Source: Clavibacter capsici
GTDB taxonomy: Bacteria; Actinomycetota; Actinomycetes; Actinomycetales; Microbacteriaceae
Length of the DNA stretch: 64,000 nucleotides
Direction of reading: 5' to 3'
Assembly: GCF_001280205.1 (NCBI RefSeq)
Contig: NZ_CP012573.1
Coordinates: 2,046,001 to 2,110,000, forward strand
Of the stretch, positions 49,917 to 59,684 are shown one piece after another. Each line of letters opens with the position of its first letter. The stretch's first letter is position 1. The notes beneath the pieces were generated by a model, which ran no database searches, was not told the origin of the DNA, and saw only the letters and a list, made by a program, of their open reading frames with translations. Made by a program: the position numbers and the translations under genes.

Positions 49917-52775
49917 TCAGTCCCTCCCCGTCAGGCCCCAGGCGTCGTCGTCGCCCTCGGCCTCCACCTGCTCGTACGCGTCCAGGTCCTTGTGCAGCGG
50001 ATCCGACGGGTAGCGGTCCCCGTCGTCCGGCTCGCCGGCAGGCACGGCTGCGGCCGGAGCGGCCGCGGCAGCGGGGGCAGCGGCAGCGGGCGCCGGCGTC
50101 TCGCCCCGCAGCGTCGCGAGGACGCCGGGGAGCTGCTCCGCGGAGACGAGGACGTCGCGCGCCTTGGAGCCCTCGGACGGGCCGACGATCTCCCGCGCCT
50201 CGAGCAGGTCCATGAGCCGGCCGGCCTTGGCGAACCCGACGCGCAGCTTCCGCTGGAGCATCGAGGTGGATCCGAACTGCGTGCTGACGACGAGCTCCGC
50301 GGCCGCGAGCAGCACCTCGAGGTCGTCGCCGATGTCCGCGTCGATCTCCTTCTTCTCGGCGGCGACCGCGACGTCCTGCCGGTACTCGGGGCGGGCCTGG
50401 CGCGTCACGTGCTCGACGACCTTGGCGATCTCCGCCTCCTGCACCCACGCGCCCTGCACGCGGACGGCCTTGTTGGCGCCCATCGGGAGGAAGAGGCCGT
50501 CGCCCTGGCCGATGAGCTTGTCGGCGCCCGGCTGGTCGAGGATCACGCGGGAGTCGGTCATGCTCGACACCGCGAACGCGAGGCGCGACGGCACGTTGGC
50601 CTTGATGAGGCCCGTGACGACGTCGACCGAGGGCCGCTGCGTCGCGAGGACCAGGTGGATGCCGGCCGCGCGGGCGAGCTGCGTGATGCGGACGATCGAG
50701 TCCTCCACGTCGCGCGGGGCGACCATCATGAGGTCCGCGAGCTCGTCCACGACCACCAGGAGGTAGGGGTACGGGCGGAGCGTCCGCTCGCTGCCCTCGG
50801 GGAGCACGATGGAACCGCTCGTGACGGCCTTGTTGAAGTCGTCGATGTGGCGGAAGCCGAAGCTGGCGAGGTCGTCGTACCTCATGTCCATCTCCTTCAC
50901 CACCCACTGCAGCGCCTCGGCCGCCTTCTTCGGGTTGGTGATGATGGGCGTGATGAGGTGCGGCACCCCCGCGTAGATGGTGAGCTCCACGCGCTTCGGG
51001 TCGATGAGCACCATCCGGACGTCGCTCGGCTTCGCGCGCATGAGGAGCGACGTGATCATGGAGTTCACGAAGCTCGACTTGCCGGAGCCCGTGGATCCCG
51101 CGACGAGCAGGTGGGGCATCTTCGCGAGGTTGGCGATGACGTAGCCGCCCTCGACGTCCTTGCCCACGCCGATGGTCATCGGGTGCGCGCTGGTGGTCGC
51201 GGCGGACGAGCGGAGCACGTCGCCGAGGGAGACGATCTCGCGGTCGGTGTTCGGGATCTCCACGCCGATGGCGCTGCGGCCCGGGATGGGCGAGAGGATG
51301 CGGACCTCGTTGGAGGCGACCGCGTAGCTGATGTTCTTCGCGAGCGCCGTGACGCGCTCGACCTTGACGCCGGGCGCGAGCTCCAGCTCGTAGCGCGTGA
51401 CCGTCGGGCCGCGCGAGAAGCCCGTGACCGTCGCGTCGACCTGGAAGTTCGTGAGCACCTCCGTGAGCGCGCGCACCACCTCGTCGTTGACGGACGAGCG
51501 GGACTTGGCGGGCGTGCCGGGCGAGAGGGTGCTGGCGGCCGGGAGGCGGTAGGGCGCCTGCGGGGCGTCCGACTCCCCGGAGACGATGGCGGCGTCGGAT
51601 CCGTCGTCCTCGAAGCCGGGGAGGACCGCGGGCTCGTCGTCGTCGCGGATGCCGGTGGGGTGCACCGGGACGGACGGCAGGATCGCGGTCGCCGTGGCAT
51701 CGACGGGCGCGTCGAGGTCGATGCGGCGGGTCGCGGCGTCGTCGCCGGCGAAGGCGCCGGCCTCCGGGCGGGCCGCGTCGGGATCCACCGTGCGGTCGAT
51801 GACGGTCGTCGGCGCCTCGGCGGCGGAGCGGGCCGGGACGTCCTCGCGGGCGTCGTCCGATCCGGCGTGCGGGGCGAGCACCGGGCTGTCGAAGGCGGGG
51901 GCGTCCTCGCGCTGGCTGCGGTTGCGGCGCCACCACGGGAGGCTGTCGGTGTCGACCGGGCCGTCGTCGTCCAGCCCCTCCAGCTCGACCTGCTCGGTCG
52001 CCTGCGCCTTGCGGGCCGCGCGGTCGGCCGCGCGCTGCTCCTCGTCCACCGGCGGGGCGCCGAAGAGGTAGGAGTACAGCTCGCGCAGCCGCATGCCGAC
52101 GCGGTTCGGCGGCGTGCGGGTGATGATGAAGAGGGAGAGCACGAGCAGGATGCCCGCCACGATGCCCGCGCCGATCGGCGTGATGAGCAGGGACAGCGGG
52201 GCCGCGAGCACCCAGCCGAGGACGCCGCCCGCGCGGGCGAGCGCGAGCATGCCGTCGCGCGGATCCGGCGCCCCGTTGAAGAGGTGGCAGAGCGACGCGA
52301 TGGAGACGAGGAACAGGCTGACGCCCACGCCGATGCGGCCGTTGTCGCTGACCGACGAGGGGTGGCGGAAGAGCCAGAGCGCGAGGAGCACCATCACGAT
52401 GGGCAGGGCGAAGGCGACCCGGCCGAAGAGGCCGCCGAACGTGTAGGCGTCGAACGCCATGGCGACGTCGTTGAGCGGGTTGAACCACTCGACGACCACG
52501 CCCGCGATCGCGAGCACCACGAGCAGGAAGGGGATGCCGTCGCGGCGCTCCTCCTTCGCGAGCTTCTCCGGCCCGAGGGCGCGGAACAGGGCGCCGGTGG
52601 CGTGGGCGAGGCCCATCCACGCGACGACGAGCGGGCCGCGCCGCTCCGACTGCACGGGGTAGGCGACGGTCTGCTGCTTCGTCTCGGCGGCGCGCCCCTT
52701 GCGTGGGGGCGTGGCGCGCGGCGCGCCCGAGGAGGTCTTCCCGGCGCGGCTGGTCGACCTGGTGCTCGTAGCCAT
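49917..52775 (-). CDS. ftsK: DNA translocase FtsK
   Basis: Septum-anchored dsDNA pump for chromosome segregation. The 952-residue product has a basic N-tail, four membrane helices (~60-210), a ~220-residue acidic/proline linker, then the RecA-like motor with Walker [12 protein letters not shown] and Walker [15 protein letters not shown]. The winged-helix gamma domain ([38 protein letters not shown]) is followed by an Ala/Pro and acidic tail of ~70 residues. ATG at 52775 ([13 protein letters not shown]) has a TAACGT box 7 nt upstream. pgsA follows by 3 nt. The longer open frame extending upstream is the shadow of the permease gene. Confidence 0.96.
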   Translation of the reverse strand: MATSTRSTSRAGKTSSGAPRATPPRKGRAAETKQQTVAYPVQSERRGPLVVAWMGLAHATGALFRALGPEKLAKEERRDGIPFLLVVLAIAGVVVEWFNPLNDVAMAFDAYTFGGLFGRVAFALPIVMVLLALWLFRHPSSVSDNGRIGVGVSLFLVSIASLCHLFNGAPDPRDGMLALARAGGVLGWVLAAPLSLLITPIGAGIVAGILLVLSLFIITRTPPNRVGMRLRELYSYLFGAPPVDEEQRAADRAARKAQATEQVELEGLDDDGPVDTDSLPWWRRNRSQREDAPAFDSPVLAPHAGSDDAREDVPARSAAEAPTTVIDRTVDPDAARPEAGAFAGDDAATRRIDLDAPVDATATAILPSVPVHPTGIRDDDEPAVLPGFEDDGSDAAIVSGESDAPQAPYRLPAASTLSPGTPAKSRSSVNDEVVRALTEVLTNFQVDATVTGFSRGPTVTRYELELAPGVKVERVTALAKNISYAVASNEVRILSPIPGRSAIGVEIPNTDREIVSLGDVLRSSAATTSAHPMTIGVGKDVEGGYVIANLAKMPHLLVAGSTGSGKSSFVNSMITSLLMRAKPSDVRMVLIDPKRVELTIYAGVPHLITPIITNPKKAAEALQWVVKEMDMRYDDLASFGFRHIDDFNKAVTSGSIVLPEGSERTLRPYPYLLVVVDELADLMMVAPRDVEDSIVRITQLARAAGIHLVLATQRPSVDVVTGLIKANVPSRLAFAVSSMTDSRVILDQPGADKLIGQGDGLFLPMGANKAVRVQGAWVQEAEIAKVVEHVTRQARPEYRQDVAVAAEKKEIDADIGDDLEVLLAAAELVVSTQFGSTSMLQRKLRVGFAKAGRLMDLLEAREIVGPSEGSKARDVLVSAEQLPGVLATLRGETPAPAAAAPAAAAAPAAAVPAGEPDDGDRYPSDPLHKDLDAYEQVEAEGDDDAWGLTGRD

Positions 52776-52819
52776 GCGACCCACGTTATCCCGCGCCGCC
52801 GTCGCGGGCCGTCCGCCGG

Positions 52820-52845
52820 GCCGGGCGGGACGCGCACCGCCCGGC
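52820..52845 (-). terminator. Terminator of the efflux cassette
   Basis: GCCGGGCGG / CCGCCCGGC, 9-bp perfect stem, 8-nt loop, directly after the permease stop at 52853. Confidence 0.7.
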
Positions 52846-52852
52846 TGCGGCA

Positions 52853-54085
52853 TCAGTACCGGATCGCGTCGATGACGGAGACCCGGACGGCGACGAGGGC
52901 CGGGAGGAGGCCCGCGATCGCGCCGACGGCGAGCGCCGCGCCGAGCCCGAGCAGCGCCGCCGAGAGCGGGAAGGGCGGGAACTCGGTGACGCCCGAGGCG
53001 ACGAACGAGAGGATCCACGGGTTCTTCACGATCGCGACCGCCGCCATGACCCCGACCACGCCCGCGGCGACCGTCGCGACGACGCTCTCCATCATCACGG
53101 CGAAGAACACCCGACCCGCGCTCGCGCCGAAGCTGCGGCGGACGCCGATCTCGCGGATCCGCTGCTTCACCGTCACGAGCGAGATGTTCACCAGGCCGAG
53201 CGCGCCGAGCAGCAGCACGAGGCCGGCGACTCCCCCGACGAGGATCTTCAGCGACAGCAGCGGGTCGTAGTCGTAGGTGCCGTAGTCGGCCCGGCCGACG
53301 CTCGCCTGGACGCCCTCGGGCGCGGAGGCGGCGACGTCGGACTGGATCGCGGCGGAGAGCCCGTCGGCCTCCGCCTCGGGCACCCACAGCTCCATCTGCG
53401 GCTGCATCGCGGTGAGCGCGTCCGCACCGAGGAGCCGCTCGGCGGTGGAGGACAGGACGTACATGGACGGCTCCTCGCCGGAGTACAGGTCCGGCACCGC
53501 GCCGACGATGACGCCCGTCCGGTCGCCCTGCTCCCCCTGCAGCGTGACCGTGGGGTGGGTCGCCACGTCGGGCGTGCCGAGCCGGTCGAGGAACGCCCGG
53601 TTCACGACGAGGGAGGGCGCGAGGAGGTCGGCGTCGCGGTCGTCGAACCAGCGGCCCTCGGTCACGTCGACGCGGCGCATCTGGCCGTAGTCGGGATCCA
53701 CCACGGTCCCGTACACCTCCACGGTGCCGCCGGGCAGCTCCACGGGCAGCGGGGCGGAGCCGATCACGGTCGACCACGTGATGCCGTACCGGTCGGCGAT
53801 CTCCGCGAGGAGCGCCCGCTGATCCGCGTACGGCATGCCGGCCCCGGTCTCGGAGTACATCGACACGGACAGCGACGCGGGACGACCGGACTGCCGCTCC
53901 ATCTGCTCGGTCTGCGCCTGCTGCACGACGCCGCCGAGGCCGACGACGGAGGTGAGGGCGGTGACCGCGACGGCCACCCCGATGAGGGAGAGGAGCACGC
54001 GCGTGCGGTGGATCCGCAGCTCGGCCCACGCCTCGACGACCGCCCCCACGAGACCCGTGCCCGCGCGGACGAGCCAGCCGCTCAC
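52853..54085 (-). CDS. MacB/FtsX-type ABC transporter permease
   Basis: A 410-residue permease with an N-terminal membrane helix ([20 protein letters not shown]), a ~230-residue extracytoplasmic MacB-periplasmic-core domain, and a C-terminal FtsX domain with three helices ([21 protein letters not shown], ..., [33 protein letters not shown]). The string [17 protein letters not shown] is the coupling segment. GTG at 54085 overlaps the ATPase stop (GTGA). Exported substrate unknown; homologues act on peptides, macrolides or cell-wall signals. Confidence 0.9.
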   Translation of the reverse strand: MSGWLVRAGTGLVGAVVEAWAELRIHRTRVLLSLIGVAVAVTALTSVVGLGGVVQQAQTEQMERQSGRPASLSVSMYSETGAGMPYADQRALLAEIADRYGITWSTVIGSAPLPVELPGGTVEVYGTVVDPDYGQMRRVDVTEGRWFDDRDADLLAPSLVVNRAFLDRLGTPDVATHPTVTLQGEQGDRTGVIVGAVPDLYSGEEPSMYVLSSTAERLLGADALTAMQPQMELWVPEAEADGLSAAIQSDVAASAPEGVQASVGRADYGTYDYDPLLSLKILVGGVAGLVLLLGALGLVNISLVTVKQRIREIGVRRSFGASAGRVFFAVMMESVVATVAAGVVGVMAAVAIVKNPWILSFVASGVTEFPPFPLSAALLGLGAALAVGAIAGLLPALVAVRVSVIDAIRY

Positions 54086-54789
54086 GCGACGGCCTCGCGG
54101 ACGAGGGCCTCGGCGGGAGCGAGCACGCCCGCCTCGAGCCGGTGGTGCCGGTCGGCGCGCGCGGCGACGGTCGGATCGTGCGTGATGGTGACGAGCGCGG
54201 CGCCGGACGCGTGCGCGACCTCGGCGAGGAGCGTCATCACGGTCGCGCCGGTCTCGATGTCGAGGGCGCCCGTCGGCTCGTCCGCGAGGATCAGCCGCGG
54301 CGACCGCACCAGGGCCCGCGCGATCGCGACGCGCTGCTGCTCGCCGCCGGACAGGGTCTCGGGCATGGAGTCGATCCGGTGGCCGAGCCCGACGCGCTCG
54401 AGCATGTCCGCCGCGATCGACGCCCGCCGCCAGAACGTGCGGCCCGTGGAGTACAGCAGCGGCGTCATGACGTTCTCGCGGGCCGTGCGGCCCTGCAGCA
54501 GGTTGAACTGCTGGAAGATGAAGCCGATGTCGCCGCCCCGGGCCCGGTCGCGCCGGGATCCGGACACGCGCGCCATGGGCACGTCGTCGAGGAGGACCTC
54601 GCCGGTGGTGGGGGTGTCGAGCAGGCCGAGGATGTTGAGCAGGGTCGACTTGCCGGATCCGGATCGGCCCACGATCGAGACGTGGTCGCCCACCGAGACG
54701 TCGAGGTCGACGCCGTGCAGGATCGTCAGCGGCTCGTCGTCCGGGCGCAGCACCGTGCGGGTCACCTGCTCGAGGCGGATGAGGCTCAT
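54082..54789 (-). CDS. MacB-type ABC transporter ATP-binding protein
   Basis: A 235-residue ATPase of the LolD/MacB type: Walker [14 protein letters not shown], signature [15 protein letters not shown], Walker [13 protein letters not shown] and H-loop ITHDP. ATG at 54789 overlaps the adaptor stop (ATGA). Together with the permease and the adaptor it forms a three-gene efflux unit. Confidence 0.93.
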   Translation of the reverse strand: MSLIRLEQVTRTVLRPDDEPLTILHGVDLDVSVGDHVSIVGRSGSGKSTLLNILGLLDTPTTGEVLLDDVPMARVSGSRRDRARGGDIGFIFQQFNLLQGRTARENVMTPLLYSTGRTFWRRASIAADMLERVGLGHRIDSMPETLSGGEQQRVAIARALVRSPRLILADEPTGALDIETGATVMTLLAEVAHASGAALVTITHDPTVAARADRHHRLEAGVLAPAEALVREAVA

Positions 54790-55820
54790 CCGCCGTACCC
54801 GCCCTGCATCGTGGTGGCGTCGTCCTCGGGGGCGCGCGCGCCGGGCACGAACTCGAGCACCATGTCGCCCTCAGCGAGGCCCGTGGTGATCTGCACGACC
54901 TTGCCGTCGCTGATCCCGAGGCCGACCGCGCGCTCCTCCGGCTCGCCCGTGTCGGACGCCAGCCAGACGTTGCCGGTGTCGGCGAGGCCCTCGACCGCGG
55001 TGGTCGGCAGGGTCAGCACGTCGGCGGCCTGGCCGGCGGGCACGGTAATCTCCGCGGCGAGCCCCGGGAACACGCGCGTCCCGGCCGGCACCGCGCACGA
55101 GACGGTGGCGCCCGTGGAGGCGGAGGCGCCGGCGGCGGATCCCTCCCCCGTGCTCCCGGAGGCGCCCGCACCCGCACCCGCGCCCTCGGCGGAGGACGCC
55201 GTGGGCTGGCCGATGCGCAGGTCCGTGCACTCGAACGGGGCGGGACCCGAGGTGATGGCGACCGTCGCGGCCGTCGGCTGCGTGACGAGCCGGTACTGCT
55301 CCTCCGCCGTGAGCGGCGCGGTCGCGCGGAAGGTGGGCGGCGCGATCCGACCGACCGCGTCGCCGACGGCGACCTCCTGGCCGACCAGCACGCCGAGGTC
55401 GACGAGCGAGCCGGCGGCCTTCGCGGTGACCGTCTCGGTGACGACCTTGGGCTTCGACTGCGTGACCGTGCCGTCCGCGGCGACCACCGGGTCCACCGGC
55501 GTCTCCTGGCGGATGACGAGGATCGGGTCGCCGGCCGCGAGCGTGGCGCCCTGCCCGGCGACGAGCTTCGAGACCGTGCCCTGCAGCGTCGCCCTCACGG
55601 GCACCTCGGGGTCGGGCTGGATGCTGCCCTTCACGGTCACGTCGTTGACGACGGTCGCGATGGACGCCGGCACCTGCGACTCGACGACGGAGCCCGTCGG
55701 CACCTCGGAGGCCTCCTCGGCCGTCGTCCCGAAGAACGCCATGCGCACGAGGGCCACGGCGATGGCGGCCAGCACGACGAGCCTCGTGATCGGGAGGATC
55801 CATCTCCGCCAGACGCCCAC
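54786..55820 (-). CDS. MacA-like efflux adaptor (HlyD family)
   Basis: A 344-residue membrane-fusion-type protein: N-terminal membrane anchor (ILPITRLVVLAAIAVALVRMAFF), then a lipoyl/barrel region (QPDPEVPVRATLQGTVSKLVAGQGATLAAGDPILVI) interrupted by a Gly/Ala/Ser-rich insert (~220-250), and a C-terminal beta-barrel (VLTLPTTAVEGLADTGNVWL...). There is no outer membrane in this organism, so it probably assists the permease at the cell surface. GTG at 55820 follows AAGGAGCGGCT. A TAGCGT box near 55869 gives a short leader. First gene of the cassette. Confidence 0.85.
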   Translation of the reverse strand: MGVWRRWILPITRLVVLAAIAVALVRMAFFGTTAEEASEVPTGSVVESQVPASIATVVNDVTVKGSIQPDPEVPVRATLQGTVSKLVAGQGATLAAGDPILVIRQETPVDPVVAADGTVTQSKPKVVTETVTAKAAGSLVDLGVLVGQEVAVGDAVGRIAPPTFRATAPLTAEEQYRLVTQPTAATVAITSGPAPFECTDLRIGQPTASSAEGAGAGAGASGSTGEGSAAGASASTGATVSCAVPAGTRVFPGLAAEITVPAGQAADVLTLPTTAVEGLADTGNVWLASDTGEPEERAVGLGISDGKVVQITTGLAEGDMVLEFVPGARAPEDDATTMQGGYGG

Positions 55821-55988
55821 AGCCGCTCCTTCCCCGGCGTCCCCCAGCGGTCCGTCCGGTCGCCTCCGACGCTAGGGGCGGCACCCGGCGCGGCGGGTCG
55901 GCCGCGGGGATGACATGGCCACCCCCGAGCGGGGGCCGCGGGAGGAGGGCGACCGGGACGAGGGAGGGAGCCGGCAGGAGGAGACGAC

Positions 55989-56018
55989 GGAGGGGGCGGG
56001 GTCTCCCCCGCCCCCTCC
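55989..56018 (-). terminator. Terminator of rnj
   Basis: GGAGGGGGCGGGG / CCCCGCCCCCTCC, 13-bp perfect stem, TCTC loop, 35 nt after the rnj stop. Confidence 0.8.
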
Positions 56019-56053
56019 GGGACACGCTGCGCCGCGTCGCCGCGGCCTCGGCA

Positions 56054-57730
56054 CTACGCCTCGATGACCACCGGGATGATCATCGGACGACGACGGTGCG
56101 AGGAGTTGACCCAGCGGCCGACCGTGCGGCGGACGACCTGCGCGTACGCGTGCGTGTCGCGCGTGCCGTTGGCCGCGGCCTCCGCGAGGGCCTTGATGAC
56201 GAGCGGCTTGACGCTGTCGAACACCTTCGGGTCCTCGGCGAAGCCGCGGGCCTCGATCTCGGGCCCGACGACGACCTTGCCGGTCTGCGCCTCGACGACC
56301 GCGATGATCGTGACGAAGCCCTCCTCGGAGAGGATGCGGCGGTCCTTGAGGTCGGCCTCCGTGATCTCGCCCACGGTCGAGCCGTCGACGTACACGTAGC
56401 CGATGTCGAGCTGGCCGGTGACGCGCACCTTGCCGGCCGTCATGTCGAGGACGGTGCCGTCCTCCGCGAGGAACGTGTTGCGCTCCGGCACGCCGGTCTG
56501 GATCGCCAGCTGCTGGTTCGCGACCAGGTGGCGGTACTCGCCGTGCACCGGGAGGACGTTCCGCGGCTTCAGGATGTTGTAGCAGTAGAGAAGCTCTCCG
56601 GCGGCCGCGTGGCCCGAGACGTGGACCTTCGCGTTGGCCTTGTGCACCACGTTCGCGCCGAGCTTGGTGAGCCCGTTGATGATGCGGTAGACCGCGTTCT
56701 CGTTGCCGGGGATGAGGCTCGACGCGAGGATGACGGTGTCGTCCTGGCCGATCTCGATCTGGTGCTCCGAGTTGACCATGCGGCTGAGCACGGCCATCGG
56801 CTCGCCCTGCGACCCCGTGCTCATGTACACGATCTGGTTGTCGGGCAGGTTGACGGCCTTCTTGGAGTCGATGAGGACCCCGTCCGGCACCTTGAGGTAG
56901 CCGAGCTCGGCCGCGATGGTCATGTTGCGGATCATCGAGCGGCCGATGAAGGCGACGCGGCGCTTGTTCGCGGCGGCGGCGTCGAGCACCTGCTGCACGC
57001 GGTGCACGTGGCTGGAGAAGCTCGCGACGATGACGCGGCGCGGCGCCTTCGAGATCACGGCCTCGAGCACCGGGCCGATGGAGCGCTCGGTGGGCGTGAA
57101 GCCGGGGACGTCCGCGTTGGTGGAGTCCGACAGGAAGAGGTCGATGCCGGCCTCGCCGAGGCGCGCGAAGGCGCGCAGGTCGGTGATGCGGTCGTCGAGC
57201 GGCAGCTGGTCCATCTTGAAGTCGCCGGTGTGCAGCACGCTGCCCGCCTCGGTCTTGATGGCGACGGCCAGCGCGTCCGGGATGGAGTGGTTGACGGCCA
57301 CGAACTCGAGCTCGAACGGCCCGAGGCGCTCGCGGTCGCCCTCCTTCACCTGGAACGTGTACGGCTTGATCCGGTGCTCCTTGAGCTTCGCCTCGATGAG
57401 GGCGAGCGTGAGGCCGGAGCCGATCAGCGGGATGTCCTGCTTCAGCTTGAGGAGGTACGGCACCGCGCCGATGTGGTCCTCGTGGCCGTGCGTGAGGACG
57501 ATGCCCACGACGTCGTCGAGGCGGTCCGCGATGGACGAGAAGTCGGGGAGGATCAGGTCGACGCCCGGCTGGTGCTCCTCGGGGAAGAGCACGCCGCAGT
57601 CGACGACGAGGATCTTGCCGTCGATCTCGAACGTGGTCATGTTGCGCCCGATCTCGCCCAGGCCGCCGATGGGCGTGATGCGCAGGGTGCCGGGCTTGAG
57701 CGCCGGGGGATCGTAGATGGTCTGGGGCAT
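56054..57730 (-). CDS. rnj: Ribonuclease J
   Basis: Metallo-beta-lactamase-fold RNase with endo- and 5'-3' exonuclease activity in mRNA decay and rRNA maturation. The 558-residue product has the zinc motif LTHGHEDHIGAVPY, HTGDFKMDQ, and the beta-CASP His motif HVSGHAAAGELL with PVHGEYRHL. The C-terminal domain ends VVRRTVGRWVNSSHRRRPMIIPVVIEA. ATG at 57730 follows AGGAG with 4-nt spacing. dapA ends 61 nt upstream. Single RNase J genes are usual in Actinobacteria. Confidence 0.96.
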   Translation of the reverse strand: MPQTIYDPPALKPGTLRITPIGGLGEIGRNMTTFEIDGKILVVDCGVLFPEEHQPGVDLILPDFSSIADRLDDVVGIVLTHGHEDHIGAVPYLLKLKQDIPLIGSGLTLALIEAKLKEHRIKPYTFQVKEGDRERLGPFELEFVAVNHSIPDALAVAIKTEAGSVLHTGDFKMDQLPLDDRITDLRAFARLGEAGIDLFLSDSTNADVPGFTPTERSIGPVLEAVISKAPRRVIVASFSSHVHRVQQVLDAAAANKRRVAFIGRSMIRNMTIAAELGYLKVPDGVLIDSKKAVNLPDNQIVYMSTGSQGEPMAVLSRMVNSEHQIEIGQDDTVILASSLIPGNENAVYRIINGLTKLGANVVHKANAKVHVSGHAAAGELLYCYNILKPRNVLPVHGEYRHLVANQQLAIQTGVPERNTFLAEDGTVLDMTAGKVRVTGQLDIGYVYVDGSTVGEITEADLKDRRILSEEGFVTIIAVVEAQTGKVVVGPEIEARGFAEDPKVFDSVKPLVIKALAEAAANGTRDTHAYAQVVRRTVGRWVNSSHRRRPMIIPVVIEA

Positions 57731-57791
57731 GGGACTCCTATGTTGACGGTGCGGCCCGATGGGGCCGGCGATGGGAAGTGCGGGACGCGCG

Positions 57792-58766
57792 TCAGCGCGT
57801 GGTGCCGGCGACCTGCGGCAGGGCACCGCCGGCGGCGGCGTTGCGGTCGGGGCGGAAGTTGCGGAAGTCGACGCCGGGGACGTCGCGGACGAGGTCGATC
57901 TCGTCCTCGATCTGCGCGGCCTCCCACTCCTCCGGACCCACGAGGGGCAGGCGGACGCGGGGGCTCCCGATGCGGCCGAGGCCGTGGAGGATGTACTTCG
58001 CCGCGACCGTGCCGGGCACGTGCGTCATGACCGCGCGGACCAGCGGCTCGAGCTGCTGGTGCGCGTGCGTGGCGGCACCGAGGTCGCCCGCGTTCACGGC
58101 GTCGACCATGGTGCGGTACGGCGTCGCCGTGATGTTGGCGGTGACGCCGATGAGGCCGGTGCCGCCGATGGCGAGCGTCGGCAGCGCGTTCGCGTCGTCG
58201 CCCGCGAAGTACATGAGGCCGGTCTGGTTGAGCACCCGGCTGGCCTGCGCGAGGTCGCCCTTGGCGTCCTTGACCGCGAGGATGTTCGGGTGCTTGGCGG
58301 CCCGCAGGATCGTCTCGTACTGGATCGGGATGCCGGTCCGGCCGGGGATGTCGTAGAGGATGACCGGCAGGTCGGTCGCGTCCGCGATCATCCGGAAGTG
58401 CGTGAGCACGCCGGCCTGCGTGGGCTTGTTGTAGTACGGCGTGACGATCATGTTGCCGTCGGCGCCGGCCTTCTCGCTCTGACGCGCGAGCTGCATGGCG
58501 TGCGCGGTCTCGTTCGACCCGCCGCCCGTGATGATCTTGGCCCGGCCCGCGCTCACGGAGCGGCCCACCTCGACCAGCTTGACCTTCTCGGGGTCCGTCA
58601 GCGTGCTGGTCTCGCCCGTCGTGCCCGTGACGACGATGCCGTCCGCGCCCGCGACGATGACGTCGTCGATGTGCTTCTCGACGCCCGCCCAGTCCACCTC
58701 GCCGTCGGCCGTGAAGGGGGTGACGAGCGCCACCAGGACCTGGCCGAAGGGGTTCTCTGTGGACAC
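57792..58766 (-). CDS. dapA: 4-hydroxy-tetrahydrodipicolinate synthase
   Basis: First committed step of lysine/DAP synthesis, from pyruvate and aspartate semialdehyde. The 324-residue product has GTTGETSTL, the Tyr motif VTPYYNKPTQAG, and Schiff-base Lys in ILAVKDAKGDLAQ. I choose GTG at 58766 (VSTENPFGQVLV) because a TACGAT box lies 7 nt upstream; the ATG at 58775 would lie inside that box and add three residues. The C-terminal Asn/Ala/Gly-rich tail is short. dapB and dapF are also in the window. Confidence 0.95.
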   Translation of the reverse strand: MSTENPFGQVLVALVTPFTADGEVDWAGVEKHIDDVIVAGADGIVVTGTTGETSTLTDPEKVKLVEVGRSVSAGRAKIITGGGSNETAHAMQLARQSEKAGADGNMIVTPYYNKPTQAGVLTHFRMIADATDLPVILYDIPGRTGIPIQYETILRAAKHPNILAVKDAKGDLAQASRVLNQTGLMYFAGDDANALPTLAIGGTGLIGVTANITATPYRTMVDAVNAGDLGAATHAHQQLEPLVRAVMTHVPGTVAAKYILHGLGRIGSPRVRLPLVGPEEWEAAQIEDEIDLVRDVPGVDFRNFRPDRNAAAGGALPQVAGTTR

Positions 58767-58808
58767 GGCTCCCATCGTAACGGTCGTCGGCCCTTCGATC
58801 CGGGCGCG

Positions 58809-59591
58809 CTACGGCGCGACGCGTCCGTTCTTCTGGAAGGCCGCGTGCGTGAGGGGCATGAGCCGCTCGAACTCGGTCTCCATCCTCTCGGCGCACATCT
58901 CGATCTCGCGCTGCGGGAAGCTCGGGAACGTCGAGTCCTCGTGCTTGGTGCGCAGCGACAGGAAGTTCATGAGCGCACGCGCGTTGAGCGTCACGTACAT
59001 CGACGAGTAGATGTTGAGCGGGAGGACGATGCGCGCGACCTCGCGGGCCACGCCCTGCTCGAGCATCCGCTGGTAGGAGGCGTAGGCCTCGGCGGACGTG
59101 CGGCGGGTCTCCTCCTGCACGAGGGCGGTCTGCTCGGGGGTGCCCGCGTGGAACTCGTAGGCGCCGGGCTTGCCGACCTGCACGAGGTTGCGCTCGGGCC
59201 CGGGCACGTAGAAGACGGCGTCGAGCTCCTTGTACCGGCCCGACTCCTCGTTGTACGAGGCCATGCGGTGCCGCATGAACTCGCGGAAGACGAAGATGGG
59301 CGCCTGCACGTAGAACGTCATCGAGTTGTGCTCGAACGGCGATCCGTGGCGGTCGCGCATGAGGTAGTTGATGAGGCCGCGGTCGCGCTTGACGCGCTTC
59401 TCCTCCGCCTCGGTGTCGACGTCGCCCTCGAGGGCGCGGTCCTGGCCGTCGGGCTCGTCGAGCGCGCGCTCCAGGGTCTTCTCGCCGGCGGTGGAGACGC
59501 GGGCGGCGAAGATCACGTCGGAGTCGTGGGCGCTCGAGCGGACGAGCTCCACGGTCATGTCGGATCGGAAGGAGATGTTCTCGTGGGGCAC
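58809..59591 (-). CDS. thyX: Flavin-dependent thymidylate synthase ThyX
   Basis: Makes dTMP using FAD and methylene-tetrahydrofolate. The 260-residue product has the ThyX signature RHRMASYNEESGRY (~100) and the C-terminal TKHEDSTFPSFPQREIEMCAERM. I choose GTG at 59591 (VPHENISFRSD...), because TACAGT lies 7 nt upstream; GTG at 59600 overlaps that box and would add three residues, and ATG further in (MTVELV) would cut conserved FRSD. An acidic insert GEDGDVDTEAEEK-like segment follows the first helix. Confidence 0.94.
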   Translation of the reverse strand: MPHENISFRSDMTVELVRSSAHDSDVIFAARVSTAGEKTLERALDEPDGQDRALEGDVDTEAEEKRVKRDRGLINYLMRDRHGSPFEHNSMTFYVQAPIFVFREFMRHRMASYNEESGRYKELDAVFYVPGPERNLVQVGKPGAYEFHAGTPEQTALVQEETRRTSAEAYASYQRMLEQGVAREVARIVLPLNIYSSMYVTLNARALMNFLSLRTKHEDSTFPSFPQREIEMCAERMETEFERLMPLTHAAFQKNGRVAP

Positions 59592-59684
59592 GACCGTCAC
59601 TGTACGCGACGACCGCCCGCCGCCCGCCCGGGCTCCCCGAGGGACCGGGCCATAGGGTGGAGGGCACCGACGAAGGGCTCGACC

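Noticed and set aside
49386-53270. Long plus-strand open frame opposite pgsA and ftsK
   Set aside because: Composition is Arg/His/Val/Asp-rich, typical of the complement of a GC-rich coding strand; no domain, no ribosome site.
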